From positions 62,001 through 126,000 of the forward strand of contig NZ_JBATXG010000020.1 of NCBI RefSeq assembly GCF_049673105.1: a stretch of 64,000 nucleotides of DNA, in the 5' to 3' direction. The notes beneath the pieces were generated by a model. That model had not been told where the DNA came from. It did not search any database and saw only the letters and a list, made by a program, of their open reading frames with translations. Below are positions 8,118 to 16,460 of the stretch, one piece after another (within the stretch, counting starts at the first letter, position 1; each line of letters opens with the position of its first letter). The translations under genes were made by a program, and so were the position numbers. The stretch comes from Castellaniella sp049673105. GTDB lineage: Bacteria; Pseudomonadota; Gammaproteobacteria; Burkholderiales; Burkholderiaceae_B.

Positions 8118-9103
8118 CAGATCACCTTGGCGGCCAAAAGGTCGTGCATGTGCAAAGCCCCCAATAATAGCCCGTCGGCATCCAGCACCAGCATCTGGTT
8201 CAGCTTGTGCTCGTCCATGATGCTGGCCGCCTCGATGGCGGGGGCGTCAGCGGCGATGTTGCGGGGATGACGGCTCATGCCTGCGGACACCGGCAGCGCG
8301 CGGATGTCGCCGTGCTGGGCGATCATGCGGCGCAAATCGCCGTCAGTGAAAATACCGACCGGTCGGCCTTGGTCCAGCACGATGGTCATGCCCATGCCTT
8401 TCGAGGACATTTCCGTCAGGGCGTCGGGAATCAGCGTGTCGGGCGCCACATGCGGCAGAGCGGCGCCGCTGCGCATGACGTCGGCCACGGACGTCAGCAG
8501 GCGGCGGCCCAGCGCCCCGCCGGGGTGGGATCGGGCGAAATCGTCGCGGTTGAATCCTCGGGCTTCCAGGCAGGCCACGGCAATGGCGTCGCCCAGCACC
8601 AGAGCAGCCGTGGTGCTGGCGGTCGGCGCCAGGTTCAGGGGGCAGGCTTCGTGGTCCACGGCGGCATCCAGCGATACGTCGGCGCTGCGCGCCAGTTCGG
8701 ATTCGGGATTGCCGGTCATGGCGATGATGCGTGCGCCCATGCGTTTGGCGACTGAAATGATCGTGATCAATTCCTGGGCGGACCCGGAATAGGAAATGGC
8801 CAGCAGGATGTCCTGGCCGGTCAGCATCCCCAGATCGCCGTGGATGGCTTCGGCAGCATGCATGAAGAAGGCCGGTGTGCCGGTCGAGGCCAGAGTGGCG
8901 GCGATTTTGCGGGCCACATGGCCGGATTTGCCGATGCCGGTGACGACCACGCGACCGGAGCAGTCCAGGATCAGGCGTGTGGCTTGCTCGAAATGGACGT
9001 CAAGGCGCCCCTGCAGGGCCTGCAGGGCCTGGATTTCGATGTCGAAGGTGCGCATGGCGCTATGGCGCAGCGCATCCGGAGTGATCTGTGGCTGGGTGTG
9101 CAT
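8117..9103 (-). CDS. kdsD: Arabinose-5-phosphate isomerase (KdsD/KpsF)
   Basis: KdsD interconverts ribulose 5-phosphate and arabinose 5-phosphate, the first step to Kdo. The 328-residue protein has an N-terminal SIS sugar-isomerase domain with GIGKSGH at 56-62, HAAEAIHGD at 82-90 and SYSG at 104-107, then two CBS domains from about 205 to the end (ADVMRSG, GIFTDGDLRR, MSRHPRNI). It opens the kdsDC-lptCAB operon and is divergent from the copper cluster, 39 bp away. Confidence 0.96.
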   Translation of the reverse strand: MHTQPQITPDALRHSAMRTFDIEIQALQALQGRLDVHFEQATRLILDCSGRVVVTGIGKSGHVARKIAATLASTGTPAFFMHAAEAIHGDLGMLTGQDILLAISYSGSAQELITIISVAKRMGARIIAMTGNPESELARSADVSLDAAVDHEACPLNLAPTASTTAALVLGDAIAVACLEARGFNRDDFARSHPGGALGRRLLTSVADVMRSGAALPHVAPDTLIPDALTEMSSKGMGMTIVLDQGRPVGIFTDGDLRRMIAQHGDIRALPVSAGMSRHPRNIAADAPAIEAASIMDEHKLNQMLVLDADGLLLGALHMHDLLAAKVI

Positions 9104-9106
9104 GCG

Positions 9107-9135
9107 TCGATTTTACTGTGACTGGCGCTTATACT
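9107..9135 (+). promoter_or_regulatory. Candidate promoter for the copper-type operon
   Basis: TATACT at 9130-9135 is a good -10 hexamer; the hexamer 17 bp upstream, TCGATT at 9107-9112, matches the -35 consensus poorly. The predicted start would fall at about 9142, at the ATG of the DUF2946 gene, so the message may be leaderless. Weak evidence. Confidence 0.35.
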
Positions 9136-9142
9136 GCTGTCC

Positions 9143-9547
9143 ATGGGATCCGCAGCCTATCGATGCAGTCGCAGCGTGCCGTCCGCCTGGGTGTGGGCGC
9201 TGTGTTTGGCGTGGGCGCTGCGCGCTCTGGTGCCGGCGGGGTACATGCCCAATCTGATGGGGGCTGCCGGCGGCTGGACGCCTGTCATTCTGTGCGGCGC
9301 GCTATCCCAAGCGTCGCATGATCTGCCCCTTCACGGCGATCCGGCAGGCCATTTTGAAACGAACCACTGCCCGCTTTGCCCGGCCTTCTCTCATGGGGGC
9401 GACGCTCCGCTGCCTTCCCAGGCGCCATCTTTGCCTGCGGTCTTGCTGGGTACGGTCTTGGCGTTGGTCCGAACAGCGGACCAACCATCCTTGGCCTATC
9501 GATGCGGCGCCCCGCTGGGTTCTCGCGCGCCGCCGTTGCAGGCCTGA
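9143..9547 (+). CDS. DUF2946 family protein, likely copper-associated
   Basis: A 134-residue protein with an N-terminal hydrophobic segment (about 15-33, ALVPAGYMP) and the Cys-Pro-Leu-Cys-Pro motif (Cys76, Cys79) near the centre, both typical of DUF2946. Members are small exported or membrane proteins often next to copper genes; no biochemical function is established. Histidines around the Cys pair (His59, His64, His70, His75) would suit metal binding. It lies upstream of ycnI and copCD on the same strand, 115 bp before ycnI, which supports a copper link. No clear ribosome binding site precedes the ATG. Confidence 0.7.
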   Translation: MGSAAYRCSRSVPSAWVWALCLAWALRALVPAGYMPNLMGAAGGWTPVILCGALSQASHDLPLHGDPAGHFETNHCPLCPAFSHGGDAPLPSQAPSLPAVLLGTVLALVRTADQPSLAYRCGAPLGSRAPPLQA

Positions 9548-9662
9548 TTCCTTTGTGTTGATGGGCGCTGGCGGCATGTCGCCGCGCTGCCGCGCATGGA
9601 TCCGTGATCCGTGCCGCCGCGTCCCGCTGCTGATTCGCACTCTGACTGAATAGGTTGATCTC

Positions 9663-10193
9663 ATGAAACGGTTTTTTATCATCGGCGCTGCCGTTGCATC
9701 GCTTTTTTCCATTCCTGCTGCGCTGGCGCACGTGACCCTGGCCAACGGGCAGGCGACTGTCGGCGGCTATTACATGGCCGTGGTGCGGGTTCCGCATGGC
9801 TGCCAGGGGTCTGATACCACGCGGCTGCGGGTGCGCATTCCCGAGGGCGTATTGGCGGTCAAGCCTCAGCCCAAGGCCGGCTGGGCGATTGATATCGTCC
9901 AGGGAAAGTACGATCAGCCGCAGACGCTTCATGGCGCCAAGCTGGATCAGGGCGTGCGGGAAATCAGCTGGAGCGGCGCGCTGCCCGACGCCTACTACGA
10001 CGAGTTCGTGTTCCGCGCTTTCCTGGCATCTTCGCTGAAGCCGGGCTCGACGCTCTACTTTCCGGTGGTGCAGGAATGCGCCCAAGGGGTAGACCGCTGG
10101 ATCAACACCAGCGGGGGTGAGGACGCCAAGGATGCCGCGCCGCGAATCAAGCTGATCGCGCCGGCGTCCGGGGGAGCGGGGCATCATCACTGA
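9663..10193 (+). CDS. ycnI: YcnI family (DUF1775) copper-binding protein
   Basis: YcnI-type proteins bind Cu(II) through the N-terminal histidine exposed after signal-peptide removal and sit in copper uptake or handling loci. The 176-residue protein has a signal peptide ending ALA, so the mature protein would start HVTL (His23), as in the family. The DUF1775 core includes VRVPHGC, LRVRIPEG and WSGALPDAYYDEFVF. It ends in a His triplet. The stop shares a base with the start of copCD (TGATG), indicating coupling. Confidence 0.88.
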   Translation: MKRFFIIGAAVASLFSIPAALAHVTLANGQATVGGYYMAVVRVPHGCQGSDTTRLRVRIPEGVLAVKPQPKAGWAIDIVQGKYDQPQTLHGAKLDQGVREISWSGALPDAYYDEFVFRAFLASSLKPGSTLYFPVVQECAQGVDRWINTSGGEDAKDAAPRIKLIAPASGGAGHHH

Positions 10194-11746
10194 TGATGAA
10201 GGCCTTGCTTGCCCTGCTGTGCAGTCTGCTGATGTGGCCCCAGCTGGCATGGGGCCATGCGGCCCTTGTGAGGGCAGCGCCCGCGCCCGGCGCGGTGCTG
10301 GCGCAGGCGCCTGCCGTCATTGAGCTGATCTTCAGCGAACCCGTGGGCGTGACGGCTGCCCGCTTGTTCGGGCCGGATGGCAGGCTGCTGCCTCTTGGGA
10401 CGATTCATGACCGGGGACAGCAGATCAGCATCCCGGTTCCCCAGGACACCGCGCAAGGCACGTACCTGCTGAGCTGGCGCGTCGTGTCGGCGGATGGTCA
10501 TCCCATCGGCGGCACCCTGGACTATGCGGTCGGGGCCGGCAGCGCTTCTGCTGTGCTGGCCCAATCCCCGTCGTCACGCAGCCTCGATCTGTCCATCTGG
10601 CTCGCGCGATGGCTAGGATATCTGTGCCTGTTTTCGGTGGTCGGCGTGGCGGTCTTCCGTCTGCTGGACGAGAAAGCGCATCATGCATGGTCCCGCCCCT
10701 TGGCCGTTCTCGGGCTGGCGGCATTGCCTGTTAGTCTGGGCCTGCAAGGCCTGGACTTACGGGATGCCCCCTGGGCAGCGCTGGTGCAGTCGGCCACCTG
10801 GGCGCAAGCGCTCAACAGCACGTATGCCATGACGCTGGGGTTGCTGGCGTTGGGGTTACTGGCGGCCCTCGCGGCCCAGACAGCTCGTCCGCCAGCCCTG
10901 GGTCGGGCGGCGGCGCCGGTCAGCCTGCTGCTCGCCGGCGTGGCTCTGGCCACCAGCGGACATGCTGGAACGGCGCCACCCCAGTGGCTGTCGCGTCCCG
11001 CCGTCGCGCTGCATGTCATGATGGCGATTGCCTGGGCAGGCATGCTGATTCCGCTGTCGCGCGCTCTGCGTCGCCCCGCGGATCCGGCGGGTGGACATCC
11101 AGCGCTGGCGCGGTTCTCGCGCTGGATCACGCCGGTGGTGCTCTTGTTGGTCCTGAGCGGCGTCCTGCTGACCGTGTTGCAACTGGAACGCGTCACCGAC
11201 CTATGGCGCACGGATTATGGACGCGTACTCAGCGTGAAGCTCTGTCTGGTCGGCCTGCTGTTCTGCCTGGCCGCCTATAACCGCTGGCGCCTGACCGAGC
11301 CAGCTCTGTCTGGCCAAGGCACGGCCCGACACCACTTGCGCCGTGTCATCGGGGCGGAAATCGCGCTGGTTGTCATGATCCTGGCCGTTGTGTCTGTGTG
11401 GCGCTTCACGCCGCCGCCCCGCAGCTTGACGACGGCCCCCGCTGCAGCGGCAGAGGCCGTGACCCTGAGCAATGAACGGATGCGTGCAGTTCTCGAGCCG
11501 GACGCCGGCGCCTGGACGATCCGCTTGACGCATCCCGATGGCCAGCCCTTGATCGCGCAGAGCGTGACGGTTGCACTGGCAGATCCCGACGCAGGCATCG
11601 AACCCGTGCGCCGGTCCGCGCAAGCCCGCAGCGGTGGCGTGTGGCATGTCGTGTTGCCGGTCTTGCCGCCCAACGGTCGCGCGCAGATCGAACTCACCGT
11701 GCTGGTGGATGATTTCGATCAGATCACCTTGGCAGCCCAGCGGTGA
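10193..11746 (+). CDS. CopC-CopD fusion, copper resistance/uptake membrane protein
   Basis: A 517-residue fusion like YcnJ. The N-terminal CopC domain follows a signal peptide ending AWG and starts HAALVRAAPAPG (His22), with the second copper-ligand region SADGHPIGG (His103). From about 130 to 410 there is a polytopic CopD domain with about eight hydrophobic segments, then an exported C-terminal domain of about 100 residues (TIRLTHPDGQPL) resembling YtkA-like or FixH-like modules. It is translationally coupled to ycnI. Whether the set imports copper or confers resistance cannot be read from sequence. Either ATG of the ATGATG could start it. Confidence 0.85.
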   Translation: MMKALLALLCSLLMWPQLAWGHAALVRAAPAPGAVLAQAPAVIELIFSEPVGVTAARLFGPDGRLLPLGTIHDRGQQISIPVPQDTAQGTYLLSWRVVSADGHPIGGTLDYAVGAGSASAVLAQSPSSRSLDLSIWLARWLGYLCLFSVVGVAVFRLLDEKAHHAWSRPLAVLGLAALPVSLGLQGLDLRDAPWAALVQSATWAQALNSTYAMTLGLLALGLLAALAAQTARPPALGRAAAPVSLLLAGVALATSGHAGTAPPQWLSRPAVALHVMMAIAWAGMLIPLSRALRRPADPAGGHPALARFSRWITPVVLLLVLSGVLLTVLQLERVTDLWRTDYGRVLSVKLCLVGLLFCLAAYNRWRLTEPALSGQGTARHHLRRVIGAEIALVVMILAVVSVWRFTPPPRSLTTAPAAAAEAVTLSNERMRAVLEPDAGAWTIRLTHPDGQPLIAQSVTVALADPDAGIEPVRRSAQARSGGVWHVVLPVLPPNGRAQIELTVLVDDFDQITLAAQR

Positions 11747-11797
11747 AATTTCCAGGCTACACTGTGGCCGCCTTGCCTTATTTGACAGGATGAAGTC

Positions 11798-12343
11798 ATG
11801 CAAACCGATCCGGCCCAGTACATCCGCGACACGATCCGCACCGTGCCCGATTGGCCGAAACCAGGTGTCCAGTTTCGTGACATCACCCCTGTTCTCCAGG
11901 ACCCGCGCTCGTTCCGAGTCCTGATCGACCTGTTCGTCTACCGCTACATGCGTCAGCGCCTGGACCTGGTCGCCGGCATCGACGCCCGCGGCTTCATCGT
12001 GGGTTCCGTCCTGGCCTACGAACTGAATCTGGGCTTCGTCCCCGTGCGTAAACAAGGCAAGCTGCCCTACCAGACCGTGGCCGAGGAATACTCCCTGGAA
12101 TACGGCAACGCCACCGTGGAAATGCACACCGATTCCGTGCGCCCCGGCCAGCGTGTGCTGCTGATCGACGACCTGATCGCTACCGGCGGCACCATGCTGG
12201 CGGCATCCCGACTGCTGCAGCGCCTGGGCGCCAACGTCGCCGAAGCCGCCGCCATCATCGACCTGCCCGACCTGGGCGGATCGAAGGCGGTTCGCGATTC
12301 GGGTCTGCCCGTCTACACCGTCTGCGAATTCGACGCCGGATGA
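11798..12343 (+). CDS. apt: Adenine phosphoribosyltransferase
   Basis: Apt salvages adenine with PRPP to AMP. The 181-residue protein shows FRDITPVLQD at 26-35, the GIDARGF segment at 60-66, RKQGKLPY at 84-91 and the PRPP-binding loop VLLIDDLIATGGT at 120-132. An AGGA motif lies 8-9 bases before the ATG. It is a single-gene unit, followed two bases after the stop by a perfect 17-bp hairpin. Function is not in doubt. Confidence 0.96.
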   Translation: MQTDPAQYIRDTIRTVPDWPKPGVQFRDITPVLQDPRSFRVLIDLFVYRYMRQRLDLVAGIDARGFIVGSVLAYELNLGFVPVRKQGKLPYQTVAEEYSLEYGNATVEMHTDSVRPGQRVLLIDDLIATGGTMLAASRLLQRLGANVAEAAAIIDLPDLGGSKAVRDSGLPVYTVCEFDAG

Positions 12344-12345
12344 AC

Positions 12346-12384
12346 CCGGACATGGATCGTCCTCTGCGGACGATCCATGTCCGG
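12346..12384. terminator. Perfect 17-bp hairpin after apt
   Basis: Arms 12346-12362 and 12368-12384 are exactly complementary around a 5-nt loop. It starts two bases after the apt stop and ends 54 bases beyond the stop of the convergent 1310-residue gene. No T-tract follows on either strand, so it may protect 3' ends or terminate weakly. Confidence 0.5.
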
Positions 12385-12438
12385 CGAATCCGGGCGGCGT
12401 GCAAGCCGCGAGGCGGGCCTGAGTCTGGGTCTGGGTCT

Positions 12439-15400
12439 CTACACCAGCACTCGCTCAATTCCGCCGGAATTCGCTGCCTTCACATAATCCGGCATCCAGC
12501 TTTCCCCCAGCACGTGCCTGGCCATCTCAACCACGATGTAATCCGCCGACAGCCCCGTATCCTGTTCGTAGCGGGCCAGCCCCTGCAGACAGGACGGACA
12601 GGACGTCACCATCTTGACCTCGCCCTGGAACCCGTCAGCGCGGATCGCCGCCGTATTTTTCGCCAGCTCTTCCTGCTTGCGAAACCGGATCTGCGTCGAA
12701 ATATCAGGCCGTGACACCGCCAGTGTGCCCGATTCTCCGCAACAGCGATCCGTCTTGATCGCGTTCGATTCTCCCAACAGGGATTTCACCGTCTTCATCG
12801 GATCCTGCTGCTTCATCGGCGTATGGCAGGGATCGTGATAGATATAGCGAACCCCCTGCACCCCAGCGATATCGACGCCCTTTTCCAGCAGATACTCGTG
12901 AATGTCGATCAGCCGGCAGCCCGGGAAAATCTTGTCGAACTCATAGCTTTCCAACTGGTCGTAGCAGGTGCCACAGCTGACCACCACCGTCTTGATGTCC
13001 AGATAGTTCAGTGTCGTCGCCATGCGGTGGAACAGCACCCGGTTGTCCGTCACCATCTGTTCCGCCTTGTCGGCCAGGCCGTTGCCGCGCTGCGGATAAC
13101 CGCAGCATAGATAGCCGGGCGGCAGCACCGTCTGCACCCCCACGTGCCACAGCATCGCCTGCGTCGCCAGGCCCACTTGGGAAAACAGACGTTCCGATCC
13201 GCAACCGGGGAAATAGAACACCGCCTCGGAATCGGGGGCAGTGGTCGCCGGATTGCGGATGATCGGGACCATATTCGGGTCTTCGATATCCAGCAGCTTG
13301 CGGGCCGTCTGTTTGGGCAGACCGCCGGGCATTTTTTTGTTGATGAAGTGGATCACTTGCTCGCGCACCGGCGCCTTGCCCACGGTGGCCGGCGGATGCG
13401 CCACCTGCTTTTTGGCGACCGGGGCCAACAGATCGTGGGCCAGGCGTTGCGCCTTGTAGCCCATATCGATCATGGCCGTGCGGGTCGCCTTGATCACGCG
13501 CGGGTCTTTCGCATTCAGAAAGAACATCGACGCCGCCGTGCCGGGGTTGAAGGACTTTTTCCCCATGCTTCGCAGCAAGGCCCGCATGTCCATCGAGACA
13601 TTGCCGAAGTCGATATCCACCGGACAGGGGTTATAGCATTTATGGCATAGCGTGCAGTGGTCGCCCACGTCCTCGAATTCTTCCCAGTGACGGATGCTGA
13701 CCCCGCGCCGGGTTTGCTCCTCGTACAGAAAGGCCTCGATCAGCAGCGATGTCGCCAGGATCTTGTTGCGCGGCGAATACAGCAGATTGGCGCGCGGCAC
13801 GTGCGTCGCGCACACCGGTTTGCATTTTCCGCAGCGCAGGCAATCTTTGATGGCGTTGGAAATCGCGCCGATTTCGCTGCGCTGCATGATCAGCGATTCA
13901 TAACCCAGCAAATTGAAGCTGGGCGTCCAGGCGCGAGACAGATCGGCACCGGGCATCAGTTTGCCGGCGTTGAAGTGGCCGTGCGGATCGATGCGTCGTT
14001 TGTAGTCCTGGAACGGTGCCAGTTCGGCTTCGTTCAGATATTCGAATTTCGTCAGACCGATGCCATGTTCGCCGGAAATCACGCCATCCAGGCTGCGGGC
14101 GATATCCATGATGCGCGCCACGGCCTGGTTGGCTTCGCGCAGCATCTCGTAGTCGTCCGAATTGACGGGGATGTTGGTGTGGACGTTGCCATCGCCCGCA
14201 TGCATGTGCAGCGCGACGAAGACCCGGCTTTTCAGAATGCGGTCGTGCGTGGTTTGCAGGCCAGCCAGCACGGCGGCGCATTCCGCCCCCGCGAAGTGGC
14301 GTTCCATCGCGCCGCGGATGTCGGATTTCCAGGAAATGCGCAGCGTGTGGTCCTGGATGATGTCCACGATGCGGCAGTCCGGTTGTTCAGCCAGGCGCTC
14401 GTTCAGCGTGGGTAGCAGCGCGTCCAGACCCAGGCCTGTCAGGGTGTCCAGATGCTCGGCCAGGGGCGCGTCCAGATGGTCTAGCAACCAGGACCAGCGG
14501 GCGCGCACGGCGGCCAGGGTGTCCAGCGCGTCGTGGCGCCGGGTGGACAGGATGAATTCCCGTGTGTGTTCGGCATCGTCCGGGTCTTCGGCCTTGCCGA
14601 CGGGCAGATCGCCTTGCAGATAGGTTTCCAGCGCGTCGATCAGGCGCAGTTTGTTACGCGTGGACAGCTCGATATTGATGCGTTCGATGGCGTCCGTGTA
14701 TTCGCCCATGCGCGGCAAGGGGATGACGACGTCCTCGTTGATCTTGAAGGCGTTGGTGTGGCGGGAAATCGCCGCCGTGCGGGCGCGGTCCAACCAGAAT
14801 TTCTTGCGGGATTCCGGGCTGACGGCGATAAAGCCTTCGCCGTGGCGTGAATTGGCGATGCGTACGACTTCGCTGGCGGCCAGGGCCACGGCGTGCTCGT
14901 CGTCGCCCACGATGTCGCCGATCAGCACCATTTTGGGCAGGGTGCCGCGCTTGCTTTTGGTGGTGTAGTCCACGGCCCGCAGGTAGCGCTCGTCCAGGTG
15001 TTCCAGCCCGGCCAGAATGGCGCCGGCAGCGCGGCCATCGGTGTCCAGATAGTGTTTGACTTCGACGATGGACGGCACGGCGTGGCGGGCCTGGCCGAAG
15101 AATTCCATGCAGACCGTGCGGGTGTGCGCCGGCATGCGATGCAGAATCCAGCGGGCGGCGGTGATCAGCCCGTCGCAGCCTTCTTTTTGCACACCCGGCA
15201 GACCGGCCAGGAATTTATCGGTGACGTCCTTGCCCAGGCCGGCTTTGCGGAAACGGCGTCCCTCGATTTCCAGGATTTCTGTTTTCAGCGCGATCTGGCC
15301 GGGGCGCTGCTTGCCATCGAACCATTTCAGTTCGAAGCGCGCATGCGCCGCATCATGGATTTTGCCCAGATTGTGGTCCAGACGGGTAATTTCCAGCCAG

Positions 15401-16371
15401 TTGCCCTGGGGATCGACCATGCGCCACCAGGCCAGATTGTCCAGTGCGGTACCCCACAGCACGGCTTTCTTGCCGCCGGCGTTCATGGCGACGTTGCCGC
15501 CCACACAGGAAGCATCCGCGGATGTCGGGTCCACCGCGAACACTCGCCCGGCGGCTTCAGCGGCTTCCGCCACGCGGCGCGTGACGACGCCTGCGCCGGT
15601 CAGGATGGTGTGCACGGGTTCATCGACGCCGGGCAGGGCGATGGCCTCGACGGCGCCGATGGCATCCAGTTTTTCGGTGTTGATCACCGCCGAACGCCAG
15701 GTCAGCGGAATCGCCCCGCCGGTGTAGCCGGTGCCGCCGCCTCGGGGCACGATGGTCAGGCCCAGCTGGATGCAGGCGCGCACCAGGGCGGCGATCTCGT
15801 CTTCGGTGTCGGGCATCAGCACGACGAAGGGATACTCTACCCGCCAGTCGGTGGCGTCGGTGACGTGCGACACCCGCGACAGACCGTCGAAGCGGATATT
15901 GTCCCGCTTGGTCAGGCGCGCCAGCTGCTTCATGGCATCGTGGCGCAGCTTTTCCACGGCGATGAAATCGTTCTCGAACGCGGTCACAGCGGCGCGGGCG
16001 GCGGTCAGCAGCTGCTGGACCTTGGCATCGCGGGCGCCGTGGTCATCATCGCGGCGGTGGTCGATTTCGCTGAGGCGGTGGTTCAGGGCTTCGACCAGTT
16101 GATGGCGGCGCTTGGGGTTATCCAGCAGGTCATCCTGCAGATAAGGGTTGCGCTGCACCACCCAGATGTCGCCCAGCACTTCGAACAGCATCCGGGCGGA
16201 CCGGCCTGTGCGCCGCTGGCCGCGCAGTTCGGACAGCAGCTGCCAGGCGGGTTCACCCAGCAGCCGGAGGACGATTTCACGGTCCGACCAGGAGGTGTAG
16301 TTGTAGGGAATCTCACGCAGACGGGGCGCCTGGGTGGGTTCAAGCAGTTCGGGAGAGACGGGGGCGTTCAT
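12439..16371 (-). CDS. Large FAD-linked oxidase/Fe-S dehydrogenase (DUF3683 type)
   Basis: A 1310-residue fusion that unites parts found separately in GlcD/GlcF or GlpC-type enzymes. In order: an N-terminal DUF3683-like region (1-165); FAD_binding_4 with VPRGGGTGYTGG near 205-216; an FAD-oxidase C domain with MHAGDGNVHTN near 722-732 and SGEHGIGLTKFEY near 764-776; two ferredoxin-like motifs, CLRCGKCKPVC near 843 and CTLCHKCYNPC near 907; and two CCG domains (YFPGCGSE near 1053, CCGYPQ, SCGTC, DPCHTP, RCCGESG near 1207). This suits a membrane-associated 2-hydroxyacid (lactate, glycolate or hydroxyglutarate) dehydrogenase. The substrate is unknown. Single-gene unit, convergent with apt. Confidence 0.85.
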   Translation of the reverse strand: MNAPVSPELLEPTQAPRLREIPYNYTSWSDREIVLRLLGEPAWQLLSELRGQRRTGRSARMLFEVLGDIWVVQRNPYLQDDLLDNPKRRHQLVEALNHRLSEIDHRRDDDHGARDAKVQQLLTAARAAVTAFENDFIAVEKLRHDAMKQLARLTKRDNIRFDGLSRVSHVTDATDWRVEYPFVVLMPDTEDEIAALVRACIQLGLTIVPRGGGTGYTGGAIPLTWRSAVINTEKLDAIGAVEAIALPGVDEPVHTILTGAGVVTRRVAEAAEAAGRVFAVDPTSADASCVGGNVAMNAGGKKAVLWGTALDNLAWWRMVDPQGNWLEITRLDHNLGKIHDAAHARFELKWFDGKQRPGQIALKTEILEIEGRRFRKAGLGKDVTDKFLAGLPGVQKEGCDGLITAARWILHRMPAHTRTVCMEFFGQARHAVPSIVEVKHYLDTDGRAAGAILAGLEHLDERYLRAVDYTTKSKRGTLPKMVLIGDIVGDDEHAVALAASEVVRIANSRHGEGFIAVSPESRKKFWLDRARTAAISRHTNAFKINEDVVIPLPRMGEYTDAIERINIELSTRNKLRLIDALETYLQGDLPVGKAEDPDDAEHTREFILSTRRHDALDTLAAVRARWSWLLDHLDAPLAEHLDTLTGLGLDALLPTLNERLAEQPDCRIVDIIQDHTLRISWKSDIRGAMERHFAGAECAAVLAGLQTTHDRILKSRVFVALHMHAGDGNVHTNIPVNSDDYEMLREANQAVARIMDIARSLDGVISGEHGIGLTKFEYLNEAELAPFQDYKRRIDPHGHFNAGKLMPGADLSRAWTPSFNLLGYESLIMQRSEIGAISNAIKDCLRCGKCKPVCATHVPRANLLYSPRNKILATSLLIEAFLYEEQTRRGVSIRHWEEFEDVGDHCTLCHKCYNPCPVDIDFGNVSMDMRALLRSMGKKSFNPGTAASMFFLNAKDPRVIKATRTAMIDMGYKAQRLAHDLLAPVAKKQVAHPPATVGKAPVREQVIHFINKKMPGGLPKQTARKLLDIEDPNMVPIIRNPATTAPDSEAVFYFPGCGSERLFSQVGLATQAMLWHVGVQTVLPPGYLCCGYPQRGNGLADKAEQMVTDNRVLFHRMATTLNYLDIKTVVVSCGTCYDQLESYEFDKIFPGCRLIDIHEYLLEKGVDIAGVQGVRYIYHDPCHTPMKQQDPMKTVKSLLGESNAIKTDRCCGESGTLAVSRPDISTQIRFRKQEELAKNTAAIRADGFQGEVKMVTSCPSCLQGLARYEQDTGLSADYIVVEMARHVLGESWMPDYVKAANSGGIERVLV

Positions 16372-16460
16372 GGGGATATCGTGGCGGTAGTGCCCCTAGG
16401 GCAGACAGGGGCAATCGCTTAGTGTAATGGCAAAATCTCATCAAGCTGCTCATGCGGTCG

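Noticed and set aside
9285..10250. 321-residue minus-strand frame opposite DUF2946 and ycnI
   Set aside because: It lies antisense to genes with clear signal peptides and motifs, and has no recognisable domain.
14893..16422. 509-residue plus-strand frame opposite the large dehydrogenase
   Set aside because: Low-complexity Gly/His/Gln composition and full antisense overlap with a multi-domain gene mark it as a shadow frame.
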